From Pegoplata infirma (taxonomy: Eukaryota > Arthropoda > Insecta > Diptera > Anthomyiidae), in NCBI GenBank assembly GCA_963921195.1, contig OY992540.1, forward strand, positions 16,251,136 through 16,315,135: a stretch of 64,000 bases of DNA, given 5' to 3'. Made by a program: the position numbers and the translations under genes. Of the stretch, positions 43,869-55,997 are shown piece by piece; position 1 is the first letter of the stretch, and each line of letters begins with the position of its first letter. Under the pieces are notes generated by a model. That model saw nothing but the letters and a program-made list of their open reading frames with translations, ran no database searches and was not told where the DNA came from.

Positions 43869-44636
43869 TTGAGTGATTGGCACAATCATAGACAGACACA
43901 AATCTTTCGCTAACTTGTGTCGGTTTATATATTGTGGGTTTAATAAATCATTATTAAGGATCAGGTGTATAATGTTCCTCTTTAAAATTCATTTTCAATT
44001 TAGAACATTTCCCCAGTCAAAATAACGTTAACCCAAATTTTTATAAATTAACTACAACTTTGTCTAGTTTATATAAAAAATAACAGAAAACATTCATATG
44101 TTGTAATTGTTTATCTTGTTAATCAGGTGAAATAAATTATAAAACATTTTGCACCTGTTTTGCTGTGTTACACTGTGCAACACTTTAGGAGCAATGTCTG
44201 AAGGCATCAATCGAATTTGGTATAAGGTAAAAGTGGGCAAGGTAAAACCCAACCTTTCGGTTAGGTTCTACCTCTTTATAATTTTCCTATATTCGCCTTA
44301 TATTCGGCTGCCACAGCCTCGGCCTGAAAATTGACTTCGTTGGACTCTTACTTATATAGCGGACTTATGGCCATGTGTTCAAAAATGTGAAATCTGATTT
44401 ATTAACAACCATAAAACAAAACTGCTCCGAGTTACATCCAATTTAGCGGATTCTTATTAGTTGGGATGAGATTTCCATGCAAATGCATGTTTTTTGTCGA
44501 TAGTCTAAAAACGATATCGACAAATTATATTTCCGAATCAAGAAATTTGCGTTAAAATGGCATCGAATCCGATTTATTAACAACCATAAAAACAAAACTG
44601 CTCCGCGTTACATCTAATTTAGCGGATTCTTATTAG
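43869..44636. repeat. Unassigned sequence with 180-bp tandem duplication
   Basis: 44393-44572 and 44573-44750 repeat the same stretch (ATTTATTAACAACCATAAAA, AGCGGATTCTTATTAGT, GGGATGAGATTTCC), so the left end of the hAT element appears twice. The earlier part shows no gene. Confidence 0.6.
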
Positions 44637-45191
44637 TAGGGATGAGATTTCCATGCAAATACATGTTTTTTGTCGATAGTCTAAAAACGATATCGACAAA
44701 TTATATTTCCGAATCAAGAAATTTGCGTTAAAATGGCATCGATTTGTTTTTGCATATTTTGGTGAAAATGCATATTTTTGCATATTTTCCGCATTTTTGC
44801 AACTTTTAAGTGCATATTTTTGCATATTTTGACATAACTTAGCAAAAAACACAATTTAAAATTTATTTGTTACAAAAACTATTTTAAATTTTAATAATTT
44901 ATTTTTAAAATAAGAAAATAGTTTTTTTTTTCTTTTTAATTTTTTTTTATAGATTGTCTAAATTTCTAAAAAAGTCGTGCTTATATAAAGTTTTAACTTT
45001 TACTATTACTATTTAAACCTGTCGTTATTTTTTGATTTTTAGGAAGTTTTTTCTATGAAAACAAGATTTTTGTTGCACACTTTTTACTTTTTAATGCATA
45101 TTTTTAGGTTTTTTAGTGCATATTTTGAATTTTTAGTGCATATTTTAAGTGCATATTTTCGATTTTTTAGTGCATAAAAATCTAATCCCTA
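44637..45191 (+). mobile_element. hAT-type element, complete, TAGGGATGAGATTT
   Basis: 555 bp. TAGGGATGAGATTT and AAATCTAATCCCTA are complementary except at one position. The flanking 8-mers CTTATTAG (44629-44636) and CTTATTAC (45192-45199) differ at one base, which fits a hAT target duplication. The interior has repeated TGCATATTTT words. No transposase remains. Confidence 0.88.
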
Positions 45192-45199
45192 CTTATTAC

Positions 45200-46060
45200 C
45201 GTCCAATAGCTCTTTCATTTACAATTGATTTAGTGCATGTGGTTCCCCTTAAACAGCTGTTGCACAGTGTTACCTGTCTGTCTAAATTTTTGTTTTTATA
45301 ACAAAATGTATGAATATTTAGTAAATCTAAAATGAAACTTATCTTAATAAAATATACCCCCATAAACACCAAAAAAATCAAATATTCATGTTAAAATTGC
45401 ATATGCATTTAAATTGTTAAAGGGTTTGCGTGTTTGTTAAACTTTTCAACAAAGTTAAAAATTTAAAATTGATAAAAAAAAAAAAATACCAAAAAATTTT
45501 ATAATATTCCGCATAAGACAAAAACGAATTTAATAAACATTTCAATATTTAAAAAAAATTGAGATATACAAAACCTACTAGTTTCCAATTTAAATTTCAG
45601 TAATATTAATTGAAATATAAAAAAATCAATCGAAATTGTGGAAAATATAAGTTCAACGGTGGTTTTGAAAATATAAACATAAGGGACCTCAAAATCAATT
45701 TGTGCTGATATAAAGCTTCAGCAAACACTTTAAAAAAAAAAAACTTATTGAAATTCAGAAGTTTTTAAAATCCCACTGACCGTATTTAATTGTTCGCACC
45801 TTAAGGTATGCTTTAAAAATATGTCAGACTTATCCGAATTAAAATTCAAAAAAAGGGGGCGATTCATAGAAATAGTCATAACTCAATCATAAGTCAATTT
45901 GTTCCATCTGGTTGGTGTAAACAATCATAAAAAATTTAAATATTGTTTGAAAATTAAAAAAAAATAAAGACTTGTTTCTTAGATGATCTCAAAATTGACA
46001 AATAATTTAAAATTTTTAGACTTTTCATGATTGTGGTTACAACAAACACAGGTAATATGA
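45200..46060. other. AT-rich sequence with one of two direct repeats
   Basis: 45749-45819 (TCCCACTGACCGTATTTAAT, TTCGCACCTTAAGGTATGCT) recurs at 46365-46436. The intervening 540 bp include the MITE 46069-46310. No gene seen. Confidence 0.5.
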
Positions 46061-46068
46061 AGTTTAAA

Positions 46069-46310
46069 CCCAGGAAAATTTTTTGGAACAAATTCCTGGC
46101 TCAATAGATTCTTGAATATATTCTATGGTAATCACAACAACATTTTCTATGGAAAATTATTTTTCAAAAAAACTGCTTGCTCTAAAAAACGATTGCTTTC
46201 GGGACAATTTCAAACAAAAATCATTGATTCTGGAATGTTAAGTAGAATCGGTTGCAGGGTAATTTGATGCGTTCTGGAACCGATTATTTGGAACAGAAAA
46301 TTTTGCTGGG
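46069..46310. mobile_element. CCCAGG/CCTGGG-type MITE, copy 1
   Basis: 242 bp with ends CCCAGGAAAATTTTTTGGAA and TTTTGCTGGG (complement CCCAGCAAAATTTTCTG). The repeated AAA at the junctions fits a 3-bp duplication. About 90% alike to 48438-48680. Confidence 0.82.
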
Positions 46311-46497
46311 AAAATAATAAAATTAGTCATAACCAGTCATTGCTGTAAAAAATTTTACTGAAATTCCATATTTTTTTTAAAATCCCACTGACCGTATTTT
46401 ATTGTTCGCACCTTAAGATATGCTTTAAAAATTATTGCAGAAATGCTACAAAAATGTACATAAAAACAGGGTGAAATGTAGAAGTATTAAACTTAAT

Positions 46498-47137
46498 TGT
46501 ACCCTCCACTTAGTGATAGAGGGTATATATAATTTTGTCATTCTGTTTGTAACTCATCGAAATATCGATCTGGGACCCCATAAAGTATATATATTCATGA
46601 TGCCCAATCGATTTTAAGACATTCTAGCGATGTCCGTCTGTCCGTCTGTCTGTCTGTGGAAAATGCTGTGGCGGACAAAATATTGCACAGAGATGACTGA
46701 AACTTAACATATTTATTGGAAGTTCTCCCGAGAAGTTTGGTATTGCATTTGAGCGATATCGGTTCAGCGCGCTGCAGCGGTTCAAAAGTTATGAACGAAA
46801 ATGTAAGCACACCTCAAAAATTTCAGTACATTCAACATAACCTAAAAATACAAAATGCTTTAATTCGGCTTCTGGTTGGCATATGTGAACATAATTGAAC
46901 ACCAAATGGTATTTAAACAAGTACGAACATATTTTTTGACAAAAAAAGAAAAAAATCGCAGATTTTTTTTTACCAAAATTTTTTTACCAAAATTTTTTTT
47001 CGCGGAAATTTTTTTTTCAAAGAAAAATTTTTTTTTTTCAAAAGTAATTTCCTTTTAAATTAAGTTTTATGCAATAATCTTGTTGAAATTGTGGAGGGTA
47101 TCACTATATTCGGCCGAATTTAACTTTTTTACTTGTT
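46498..47137 (+). mobile_element. DINE-1/mini-me-like element, type A2, complete
   Basis: From TACCCTCCACTTAGTGATAG through GTCCGTCTGTCCGTCTGTC (46632) to GTGGAGGGTATCACTATATT, hairpin TTCGGCCGAA and TTTACTTGTTT. Confidence 0.87.
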
Positions 47138-47443
47138 TTTAAATTAGATTTATTAAGCCAACCTAATTAAAGTGATTAAAAACTTCAGCTCATATTTTCT
47201 GAATATCTTTTAAATTACTGTAAATCTTTTCTTAAATTGCTGTTGCAATCAGAATGATAAACTGAACATACTTTCAGGTCTATACAGCACTAGATATAAT
47301 AAAGGGATAACAAATGCACACAGTCAAAATTAAAGTACATGAAGCTAAACAATTTTAAAACATGCGACTACAACCAGAGCTATAAAAGAATTCATACATT
47401 GGGCACAAAAAACAAATATAATCAGAATTGAATATATAATTTT
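47138..47443. other. AT-rich spacer, no feature seen
   Basis: About 300 bases without recognisable element ends or coding signal. Confidence 0.4.
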
Positions 47444-48365
47444 TATACCCTCCAACCACAGTATGGGGGTATACTCACTTTGTCATTCTGTTTGTATCGC
47501 ATCGAAATATCGGTCGGGAACCTCATAAAGTATATATATTATTGATCTATGATCGATTCTAAGACATTCTGTGATTGTCCGTCCGTCTGTGATGGCACGA
47601 TACAGTCCAAAATAAAAGAGCTGGGGGTATACTGCGTAATTCAAATCGAATGAAAGCGTTCGAATTCGGAAACTTTTAACCCTTTAAAAACAACACAACC
47701 GTGTATGTAAATTTTTATATTTTTCTCTTTTTACATTGTCTGAAGAAGCGCTTACAAGTTCCAAGTATATTTTCTAAAATAAAAATATTTTTTATTACAT
47801 TATTTTAGAAATAAAAATTCTATTCGAATCGATTTTCGTTTCGATTTGAGTTATGCAGTTGGCCCCCTGGGCTCCTGCAATTTGGCATGAATATGTCTTA
47901 TGGTCCTAGGCAGGTTAAGTTCGTAAATGGTAAAATCAACTTAGGGGGAAAAAGTTCCCCCTTGAAGAACTGAATCAACCTCTGAAAAAATACACATGTT
48001 TTTTTGTATTTTTGTTAAATAAATGAAACATTTGTTTTATTTGTGGATGATGGGAAGGTGCTCTCAACGTCCCCCACTGACCCCCATCACCCCCCCCCCC
48101 CGCCAAAAAAAAACAATTGGCAAAATCAACTTAGGGGGAAAAAAGTTCCCCCTTGAAGAACTGAATCAACCTCTGAAAAAATACACTTTTACATGTTTTT
48201 TGTATTTTTGTTAAATTAATGAAACATTTGTTTTATTTGTGGATGATGGGAAAGTGCTCTCAGCGTCCCCCACTGACACCCATCAATCCCCCCCCCCCCC
48301 CGCAAAAAAGACAAACGCCCCTGACAATTTTAAAAATTTTTTTTTTTTTACATTTTCGCTGTAAA
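47444..48365 (+). mobile_element. DINE-1-like element, type B, with insertion and internal duplication
   Basis: Starts TATACCCTCCAACCACAGTA as at 4086. A MITE occupies 47623-47870. A direct duplication of about 188 bp (47935-48122, repeated 48123-48305, with CTTAGGGGGAAAAAGTTCCC) follows, each copy ending in a C-run. The 3' hairpin end is missing. Confidence 0.8.
47623..47870. mobile_element. MITE with GGGGG ends in DINE-B
   Basis: The left end GGGGGTATACTGCGTAATTC and right end (complement of CCAGGGGGCCAACTGCATAA) share ACTGC.TAA.TCAAATCGAA. GCT repeats at both junctions (47620-47622 and 47871-47873). Confidence 0.72.
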
Positions 48366-48437
48366 AAGCTAGATTTTTTCAAAAAAAACCCGCTGAAAAG
48401 CTAAATTTTTATACCCTTCACTTAGTGAAAGAGGGTA

Positions 48438-48680
48438 CCCAGGAAAATTTTTTGGAACAAATTAACTGTAACAATAAATTCTTGAATATATTTTACGGTA
48501 ATCAATACAAAATTTTCTATGTAAAATTATTTTTCAAAAAATCTACTTGCTCTAAAAAACGATTGCTTTCGGAACAATTTTAAACAAAAATCATTGATTC
48601 TGGAACGTGAAGTAGAATCGGTTGCAGAGTAATATGATGCGTTCTGGAACCGATTATTTGGAACGGAAAATTTTGCTGGG
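48438..48680. mobile_element. CCCAGG/CCTGGG-type MITE, copy 2, GTA duplication
   Basis: 243 bp, same family as 46069-46310. The DINE sequence GAGGGTATATATAAG is interrupted so that GTA appears on both sides, a clear 3-bp target duplication. Confidence 0.9.
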
Positions 48681-48987
48681 GTATATATAAGTTTGTCATT
48701 CCGTTTGTAACACATCGAAATTTCGGTCTGGGACCCCATAAAGTATATAAATTCATGATGGCCGATCGATTTTAAGACAATCTAGCGATGTCCGTCTGTC
48801 TATCTGTCTGTGGAAATTGTGATCACGTCCAAAATACAAAACAGAGTGACTGTTATTAAACATATATATTGGAAGTTCTCCCGAGAAGTTTGGTAATGCA
48901 TTTGAGCGTTATCGGTTCAGCGGTTCAAAAATTATGAACGAAAATGTAAGGGCACCTCAAAAATTTTAGTACATTCAACATAACCTA

Positions 48988-49552
48988 CACTCAAAAAAAA
49001 AAAAACTGTAAAGTTGGCAAAAAATTTAGTTAAATTTAACTAAAAAAACACCTGATTTTGAACCTACTAAATTTCTAGTTAATTTAACAAAAAATATTTA
49101 GTTAACTTTTCGTAGAATGAATGTAGCAAAAAAACAGTAATTTTAACTAAAAATTCAGCTGAAAATTTCGTAACATTTTTTATTAGGTGAATTCAGCTAA
49201 CCTTTTTTTTTAAATAAAAAAAAAAAAATATTTTTCACAGCGTTAAGTTCAGCTTAAGTAGGACTAATGAGATTTGCATAGGAGGCTACACAAGAAATGT
49301 TTAAAATTTTCGACTTGACAAAAATGTTACAAAAAATCAGCAAATTAATTAGTAAAAATTCGTAAACTCAGTTTTAAAGTCAACAAAAAAAAAATAATTC
49401 CAAATTTGTACAAAACTAGTATTTTCGTAAATCGAACTTAACTAAAAAAAGTAGTTAAAACGCTGATTTTAACTAAAAATTTGCTAAAAAGCCAGTAAAC
49501 TCGAGTTAACAAAAAAAAGTTTGTTAACTTTACAGTTTTATTTTTTTGAGTG
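48988..49552. mobile_element. TA-flanked MITE, CACTCAAAAA type
   Basis: 565 bp. The left end CACTCAAAAAAAAAAAAACT and right end TTTTTTTGAGTG both continue into ACTGTAAAGTT / AACTTTACAGT. It is inserted in the DINE sequence CATAACCTAAAAATAC with duplicated TA. The interior is full of AGTTAAATTTAACTAAA palindromic words. Confidence 0.92.
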
Positions 49553-49827
49553 TAAAAATACAATATGCTTTAATTCAGCTACTGACTTATGTGAACATAA
49601 TTAAATACCAAATGGTATTTAAACAAGTACAAACATATTTTTGGACAAAAAAAGAAAAAATCGCGGATTTTTTTTCCAATTTTTTTTTTCTGGGAAATTT
49701 TTTTTCCAAAATTTTTTTTTTTTTAAAAAGTAATTTCCTTTTAAATAAAGTTTTTGCAATAATCTGTTATAAATTGTAGAGGGTATCACTACATTCGGCA
49801 AGGCCGAATTTAACTTTTTTACTTGTT

Positions 49828-50335
49828 TATGTCCACCAAGATTTCCACACCGGACTTCTCGTTTTTTAGCCTCTAGCCACTTACCTAAAGCATATCAACA
49901 AATAACGACACTAATAATACATTTTGTATTTTGTGTGCTATAACATTCAGAGTTTGTATGTCATTATGCTCTGCCGAAATCTGTGAGAGAGAAGAGAGGG
50001 ATTTCGTATAAATCTAAATTTTTGGAGCATTTTCAATACACATTAGCAAACGTTATCTAATGTAATTGCTAACTGGCAAGATTTTTCTCTATTGGTGGCT
50101 CAACTAGCTAAGGTGTCGACAATAAACACTTCAACTGGGAGGCCGTGGGTTCAAGTACCAGCCGGGGCAGCATTTTTATGTTTTTGTTTTTAATAATATT
50201 ATTATTATTAAATATTAATTGTTTCTTCAGTTTTGATGACATGAATCATCATATTGAAGAAAAGTTTCATCAATATAACGAAATTTTGTTGTCAAAGTTG
50301 ATGGCAGAAAGTGAACAAAATCCCCTTTGAAGAAC
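49828..50335. mobile_element. Degenerate MITE remnant with tRNA-like modules
   Basis: Contains a worn minus-strand relative of the 7571 module (TCCACCAAGATTTCCACACC, 49832-49885), a plus-strand tRNA-like module (50097-50170), and GATGACATGAATCATCATAT, which resembles the right part of 7311-7802. Termini not identified. Confidence 0.5.
50097..50170 (+). ncRNA. tRNA-like Pol III module
   Basis: Perfect A box TAGCTAAGGTG (50105-50115) and near-perfect B box GTTCAAGTA (50149-50157), starts 44 nt apart. tRNA-derived; function unknown. Confidence 0.58.
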
Positions 50336-51175
50336 TAAACCGTCGTCAGTTTGTGATGGTTCTTTGGTACTGTTAATTAAGAAATTAAACATTTTAATGT
50401 CCGAATGTCTAAAAGATGGGCTCAAAGGTGATTATAATTTTGTTTTAGGGCCGACTGCTGGTTAAGGTGTGCTTGTAAATCATAATTACTTGTTTGTCTT
50501 TAAAAACGATCACATTCTTTTAAACTCTGGCTACACCAAACAAGCGAAAAGTTAAACAAAAAAATCACCAAACAAGGTGCCAGTTAAGAATTTCAAAAAA
50601 AAAAAAAAATACAAAAAAATAAAATAAAAAGGCAAACAGACATACCAACACAATAAGATTTACATTCATACAGAGATTTTATTGTATTTGATTTTATTAG
50701 TGTGTAGTTGATTAAATTAAATATTTATAGTTCATTGAATAATAAACAAATACATTCAAACACACCAACACACACTAAACTACTCGTGGCACTATAGAAA
50801 GAACTTTGCAAAAAATCTCTACTTTTTCTCCACTTCTGTCATTGTTCGATGCAATGCAGTAGATAACAAAAAAAAAAAAAAATCATAGTGAAATTTTACG
50901 TTTATTTAATTTTTGCTATTGTTGTTAAAAGTAGAATAGATGGAATACAACAGCATCATAGAAGATGCAGAGAGAACCTCTTCAGGAATAGAAAAAAAAA
51001 ACTAAAGTACTTGTATTTTTATATTGTTGTACTCTACATTCAATGTAGTGCAACTGCACTTCAACTGCCGCTGCACACACAGCATGAGTTAGTTAAAAAT
51101 GACAACACTCACACACACACACACACACTGACAAAGAAAAACAAAATCTTGTTATATTTACATGCTTAAAGCTAT
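50336..51175. other. AT-rich sequence, no gene seen
   Basis: An (AC)n tract lies at 51107-51128. Short frames at 50145 and 50888 have no recognisable product. Confidence 0.45.
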
Positions 51176-53490
51176 AAAACGATGAAGAGAATCTTTAAAA
51201 AAAAATTTTAGTTACAGTGAAACTGAAGTGGGAAGATAAAGAGACGTTTTTGAAGAATTCAAATTTCCTCATATTGATGAACATTTCATTATATTTATGA
51301 AAATTTCATTATATTGATGAAAATTTCATTATATTGATGAAAATTTCATAATATTTATGAAAATTTTATAATATTTATGAAAATTTCATTATATTTATGA
51401 AAATTTCATAATATTGATGAAAATTTCATTATATTGATGAAAATTTCATTATATTGATGAAAAATTCATTATATTGATGAATTTTTTATCATATTGATAA
51501 AGACGATGAAGGGAATCTTTAAAAACAAATTTAATTACAGTGAAACTGAAGTGGAAAGGTAAAGAGAAGTTTTTAAAGAATTTGAATTTCATCAGATTGC
51601 TGAAAATTTCATCATATTGATGAAAATTTCATCATATTGATGAAAATTTAATCATATTGATAAAAATTTAATCATATTGATAAAAATTTCATCATTCTGA
51701 TGAAAATTTAATCTTTCTGATACAAATTTCATCATACTAATAAAAATTTCATCATACTGATGAAAATTTCCTTATATTGATAAATTTTTTATCATATATT
51801 TCATCATATTGAAAATTTCATCATATTGTGGAAAATTTTCTCATATAGATGAATATTTTATTATATTGATGAATATTTCCTCATATCGATAAATATTTAA
51901 TCATATTGATGAAAATTTCATCATACTGATAAGAAAATTTTTTATCATATTGATGAAAATTTCATCATATTGATGAAAGTTGTATCATACTGATAAAAAG
52001 TTCTTCATACTGATGAAAATTTTAACATATTGATGAAAATTTCATCATATTAATGAAAATTTCATCATATTAATGAAAATTTCATCATATTAATGAAAAT
52101 TTCATCATATTGATACATTTTTCATCATATTGAAATTTTTATCATATTGATAAAAATTTCATCATATTGAAAATTTCATCATATTGTGAAAAATTTTCTC
52201 ATATAGATGACTGTTTTATCATATTGATGAATATTTTCTCATATAGAAAAAAATTTAATCATATTGAGAAAATTGATGAAAATTTCATCATATTGATTAC
52301 AATTTCATCATATTGATGAAAGTTGCATCATACTGATAAAAAGTTCTTCATACTGATGAACATTTTAACATATTGATGAAAATTTCATCATATTGATGAA
52401 AACTTGATCATATCGATACATTTTTCATCATATTGAAAATTTTATCATATTGATGAAAATTTCATTGTATTGATAAAAATTTCATTATATTGATAAAAAT
52501 TTCATCATATTGAAAATTTTATGAAAATTTCATCATACTGATGAACATTTTATGAAAATTTCATCATATTGATAAAAATTTCAATTATACCGATTTCATT
52601 ATATTGATAAATTTTTTCAAAATATTGAAAATCATATTGATGAAAAATTTCATGATATTGACGAAAAATGTCATGATATTGAAGAAAAATTTTATGATAT
52701 TGATGAAAAATTCATCGAAGTTTTTCGATCAAATTTTCAAACACTTTTTTAAAGTTTTTTAATTTTTCAATCGCTCTTTCTTCCTATTTCAGCATATTGA
52801 TGAAAATTTCATCATATTGATTCATTTTTCATCATATTGAAAATTTCATCATATTGAAAATTTCATCATATTGAAAATTTCATCATATTGATGATTTCCT
52901 CATATAGATGAAAATTTGATCATATTGATGAAGATTTCCTCATATGGATGAAAATTTCATCATATTAATGAAAATTTCATCCTATTGATTGAAATTTATC
53001 ATATTGATGATAATTTCATCATATTGTAGAAAATTTGACCATACTGATGAAAAGTTTTTCATACTGATGAAAATTTCAACATGTTGATGAAAATTTCATC
53101 ATATTGATACATTTTTCATCATATTGAAAATTTTATCATATGGATGAAAATTTCATTGTATTGATAAAAATTTCATCATATTGGTACAAATTTCATCATA
53201 TTGAAAATTTTATGAAAATTTCATCATACTGAGGAAAATTTCATCATACTGATGGAAATTTTATGAAAATTTCATCATATTGATGAAAATTTCATTATAC
53301 GGATTAAAATTTCATCATATTGATAAATTTTTTCAAAATAGTGAAAATCATATCGATGAAAAATTTCATGATATTGATGAAAAATTTCATGATATTGATG
53401 AAAAATTCATCGAAGTTTTTTAAACAAATTTTCAAACACTTTTTTAAAGTTTTTGAATTTTTCAAACTCTTTCTTCCAATTGCTATTAAA
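51176..53490. repeat. 20-bp palindromic minisatellite ATGAAAATTTCATCATATTG
   Basis: About 100 imperfect units in several sub-blocks. A 90-bp leader (GACGATGAAGAGAATCTTTA, GTTACAGTGAAACTGAAGTG) occurs at 51180 and again at 51503. A trailer (CGAAGTTTTTCGATCAAATT) occurs at 52713 and 53411, so the array grew by large duplications as well as unit slippage. Each unit is almost self-complementary (ATGAAAATTTCAT). Confidence 0.93.
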
Positions 53491-54029
53491 ACCTTCTTGG
53501 TTGGTACTTCTTTCAAATTAATTTTCTTATATCTACACTGAAAAAAATAGCTTCGTGAAATTAATGAAAATTGACTTAACCTTAATGAAAAATGACTCAC
53601 GTTTTCAACCGAAGACAGGTTTCATTTGATTAATGAAACTGGTGTCATTAAAGTTCCTTTCAATGAAAACTTGCATATAAATAATGAAAATATTCGTAGA
53701 ACTTGTTTGAAACGTTTTATGAAGTTTTTCATAAAATGTATGAAAATATCCATTGATTAAATGGGGAATAGTGGTTGGTAATGAGCGTATGATAATTGCT
53801 TTTTACAAGTAACTAGTTGCTAACTTTATTAAGCTTTTGATATGGGAATTACGATAAATTCATGTTGGTTAAAGTTATCAAAATTTCCATAGAAAGCCCC
53901 TAATCAAGTTAGGAACAAGTTACCTAAAAACAGCGCGTATCATACACCCATAAGTGAAAATTTGCATTAATAAGAATTTTGGTAAGTCACATGTAACCAT
54001 CACTGTAACCGTCACTGAAATTTTATTTA

Positions 54030-54247
54030 GGGGCATGTCACAGACTCAATTCCGATCGGATTTGAAAAAAAGTTGTTAATCGTAAAACGCAAAACAATTT
54101 TTTTTTCGAAATGAAATCACTTTCAAAAATCAAAGTGGAATTGAATTGCTAAAAGTGGTTTCATTTCGAAAAAAAGTATTTGCTTTGCGTTTTACGAGTG
54201 AACCAATTATTCCACTTCCGAACGGAATTGAGTCTGTGACATGACCC
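54030..54247. mobile_element. 218-bp PIF/Harbinger-type MITE, TTA duplication
   Basis: The ends GGGGCATGTCACAGACTCAA and TTGAGTCTGTGACATGACCC are complementary except at one position. TTA flanks both sides (54027-54029 and 54248-54250). GGG-type ends and TTA duplication fit the PIF/Harbinger group. Confidence 0.87.
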
Positions 54248-54388
54248 TTAATTGTACACTTTTTATGGTTTTCACCTAGTTTTTACACACAACAAAATTT
54301 TACTCCAAACTTAAATTGGTCTGAATTGCCATATAAGGTAAACTATAAAAGACAAAAACGCGATGACTTTAAAAACACGTGCTGCCAA

Positions 54389-54603
54389 AACGTAGAGGGT
54401 ATTTATACATATTTTTTGCTTGCAATAAAGTCTTGCAACTTTTTCTTTGTAGGCAAACGGGGGTGAAAAGAAAACGGGGTAGAAAAAAAATCACGATTTC
54501 TGTTTTCCTTCTTTTATGCTTCTCACCCCCGATTGCCTTCAAAAAAAAGTTGCAAGACTTTATTGCAAGCAAAAAAAGGCTGTGTATAAATACCGTCGTA
54601 GCA
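54389..54603. mobile_element. Hairpin element
   Basis: TTGCTTGCAATAAAGTCTTG on the left and CAAGACTTTATTGCAAGCAA on the right are exact complements, extended outwards by TATTTATAC / GTATAAATA and inwards by ACGGGGGTGA / TCACCCCCGA. The open frames on both strands across it are mirror images and not genes. Confidence 0.85.
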
Positions 54604-55137
54604 ACAACGTAGCAATGGAACAACACAAATTACCCTACATTTCATCACAAAATTTTAATGACTTAAAAAACTATTTTTCTGTTGCAAATTATATTATATT
54701 TTATAAGAAACAGTCATAAGAAACACTTATACGGAACTTTTCACTTGTAATTTCAATTAGATATAACCAGCATAACACACACACAAGTTTCAATAACAAA
54801 GCAAAAAAATTTAAAATTATTTTACTTTATTTTATTAGAAAAAAGTTAACACACATGTAAAAATTACAATTAGACTAAACACGCGTGGTGTAATAAAATG
54901 TCGTATGTTTTTGTTCTGTTTTCTTTCTCTTATTCGCAACGCAGAGTTGTATTTAGTTCTAAAAAATCTTATGATATTTTTTAATGAAATTATGAAATCT
55001 AATGAAACAAGTTTCATAAAATTTGTTCATAACATCCATGAAATTTCAATCAGCTTATGAATTCCTTCATTTAAGTAATGAAAACAAAATAATGAATCCG
55101 TTTCATTAATATCAGGAAGGTTATTTTTTTCAGTGTA

Positions 55138-55997
55138 GGCCCCACCGTTGCATATGTTTTTGATGTTAAATTTATTTACTATTTTCCTATTTTTTTTAAT
55201 AGGCTATTTTAAGTTTTCTTCTTATTATAGTTATTATCTTGGAAAAATCTAAAAATGTGAAACGGCTAAGAGGAATGCATTTTAAGAGTACATAAAGTGT
55301 TGCATGTATTTGGGCGTTTATAAAAAAAAACAGAAATGTTCAAACAAATGCCATTTGCATGCAGCCAGAGTTAATTTCAGTGTTCATCTTTATATTCGTT
55401 CGTTAATTTGTTCAAATTAAATGTAATTTGTTAGCATTCAAGAAATAATTAAATTTTGTACAGAATTTATTAGAGTGTAATGAATTATTTTTAATCAGTT
55501 AATTTTTCTTTGTTAATCAGTTAATTTTTCTATACAGAAAAATTCTTAATTTTTTTTTTAAATTTTCTATAGGGAAATATGTCCCAGAATCCAATTTTTT
55601 TAAATTAATTTTTCAATATCTGGACAGTTTTGAAATTAAAAATGTCTCAGCATCTGCTAAGATTCACAAATATTTAATAATCTTTAATACATAGAAAATA
55701 TGTATCCATTTGTATTCATATTTTTAAAAATATTATTTAAATTTTCACCTGCATTTTTTTCTAACAAATTTTTAAATAAAATTTAATTAAAATTATTAAA
55801 ATAAACACGATACTTATAAAACATGCATAACTCCAGTTGTTTAAATAAAAACCTTCTGATTACAAATTTAATTAAATTTTAACAAAAAAATGGTAAACAT
55901 TCCAAGAAAACCCTTTTTTTATATTTACAACATCACACACACTTAGAAAGCCGGAAGTCACGTATTTTTCTAACATACTAAAAACAGTTAAAATATT
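55138..55997. other. AT-rich sequence, no gene seen
   Basis: A short TTAATCAGTTAATTTTTCTT duplication is at 55493-55527. No coding or RNA feature supported. Confidence 0.4.

Larger units (their letters stand above)
48409..49827 (+). mobile_element. DINE-1-like element, type A2, with two MITE insertions
   Basis: 5' end TATACCCTTCACTTAGTG, GTCCGTCTGTC run at 48790, 3' hairpin TTCGGCAAGGCCGAA and TTTACTTGTTT. It is interrupted at 48438-48680 and at 48988-49552. Confidence 0.88.
53536..55135. mobile_element. 1.6-kb TA-flanked MITE, CACTGAAAAAAA type
   Basis: The left end CACTGAAAAAAATAGCTTCG and right end GGTTATTTTTTTCAGTG have TA on both sides. Subterminal regions hold AATTAATGAAAA words in both orientations. 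It contains a small Harbinger-like MITE (54030-54247) and a hairpin (54389-54603). A related element is at 58286-59282. Confidence 0.82.

Noticed and set aside
54369..54626. Two overlapping small cysteine/lysine-rich open frames on opposite strands
   Set aside because: They are mirror images produced by a hairpin element. No homology or signal supports a peptide gene.
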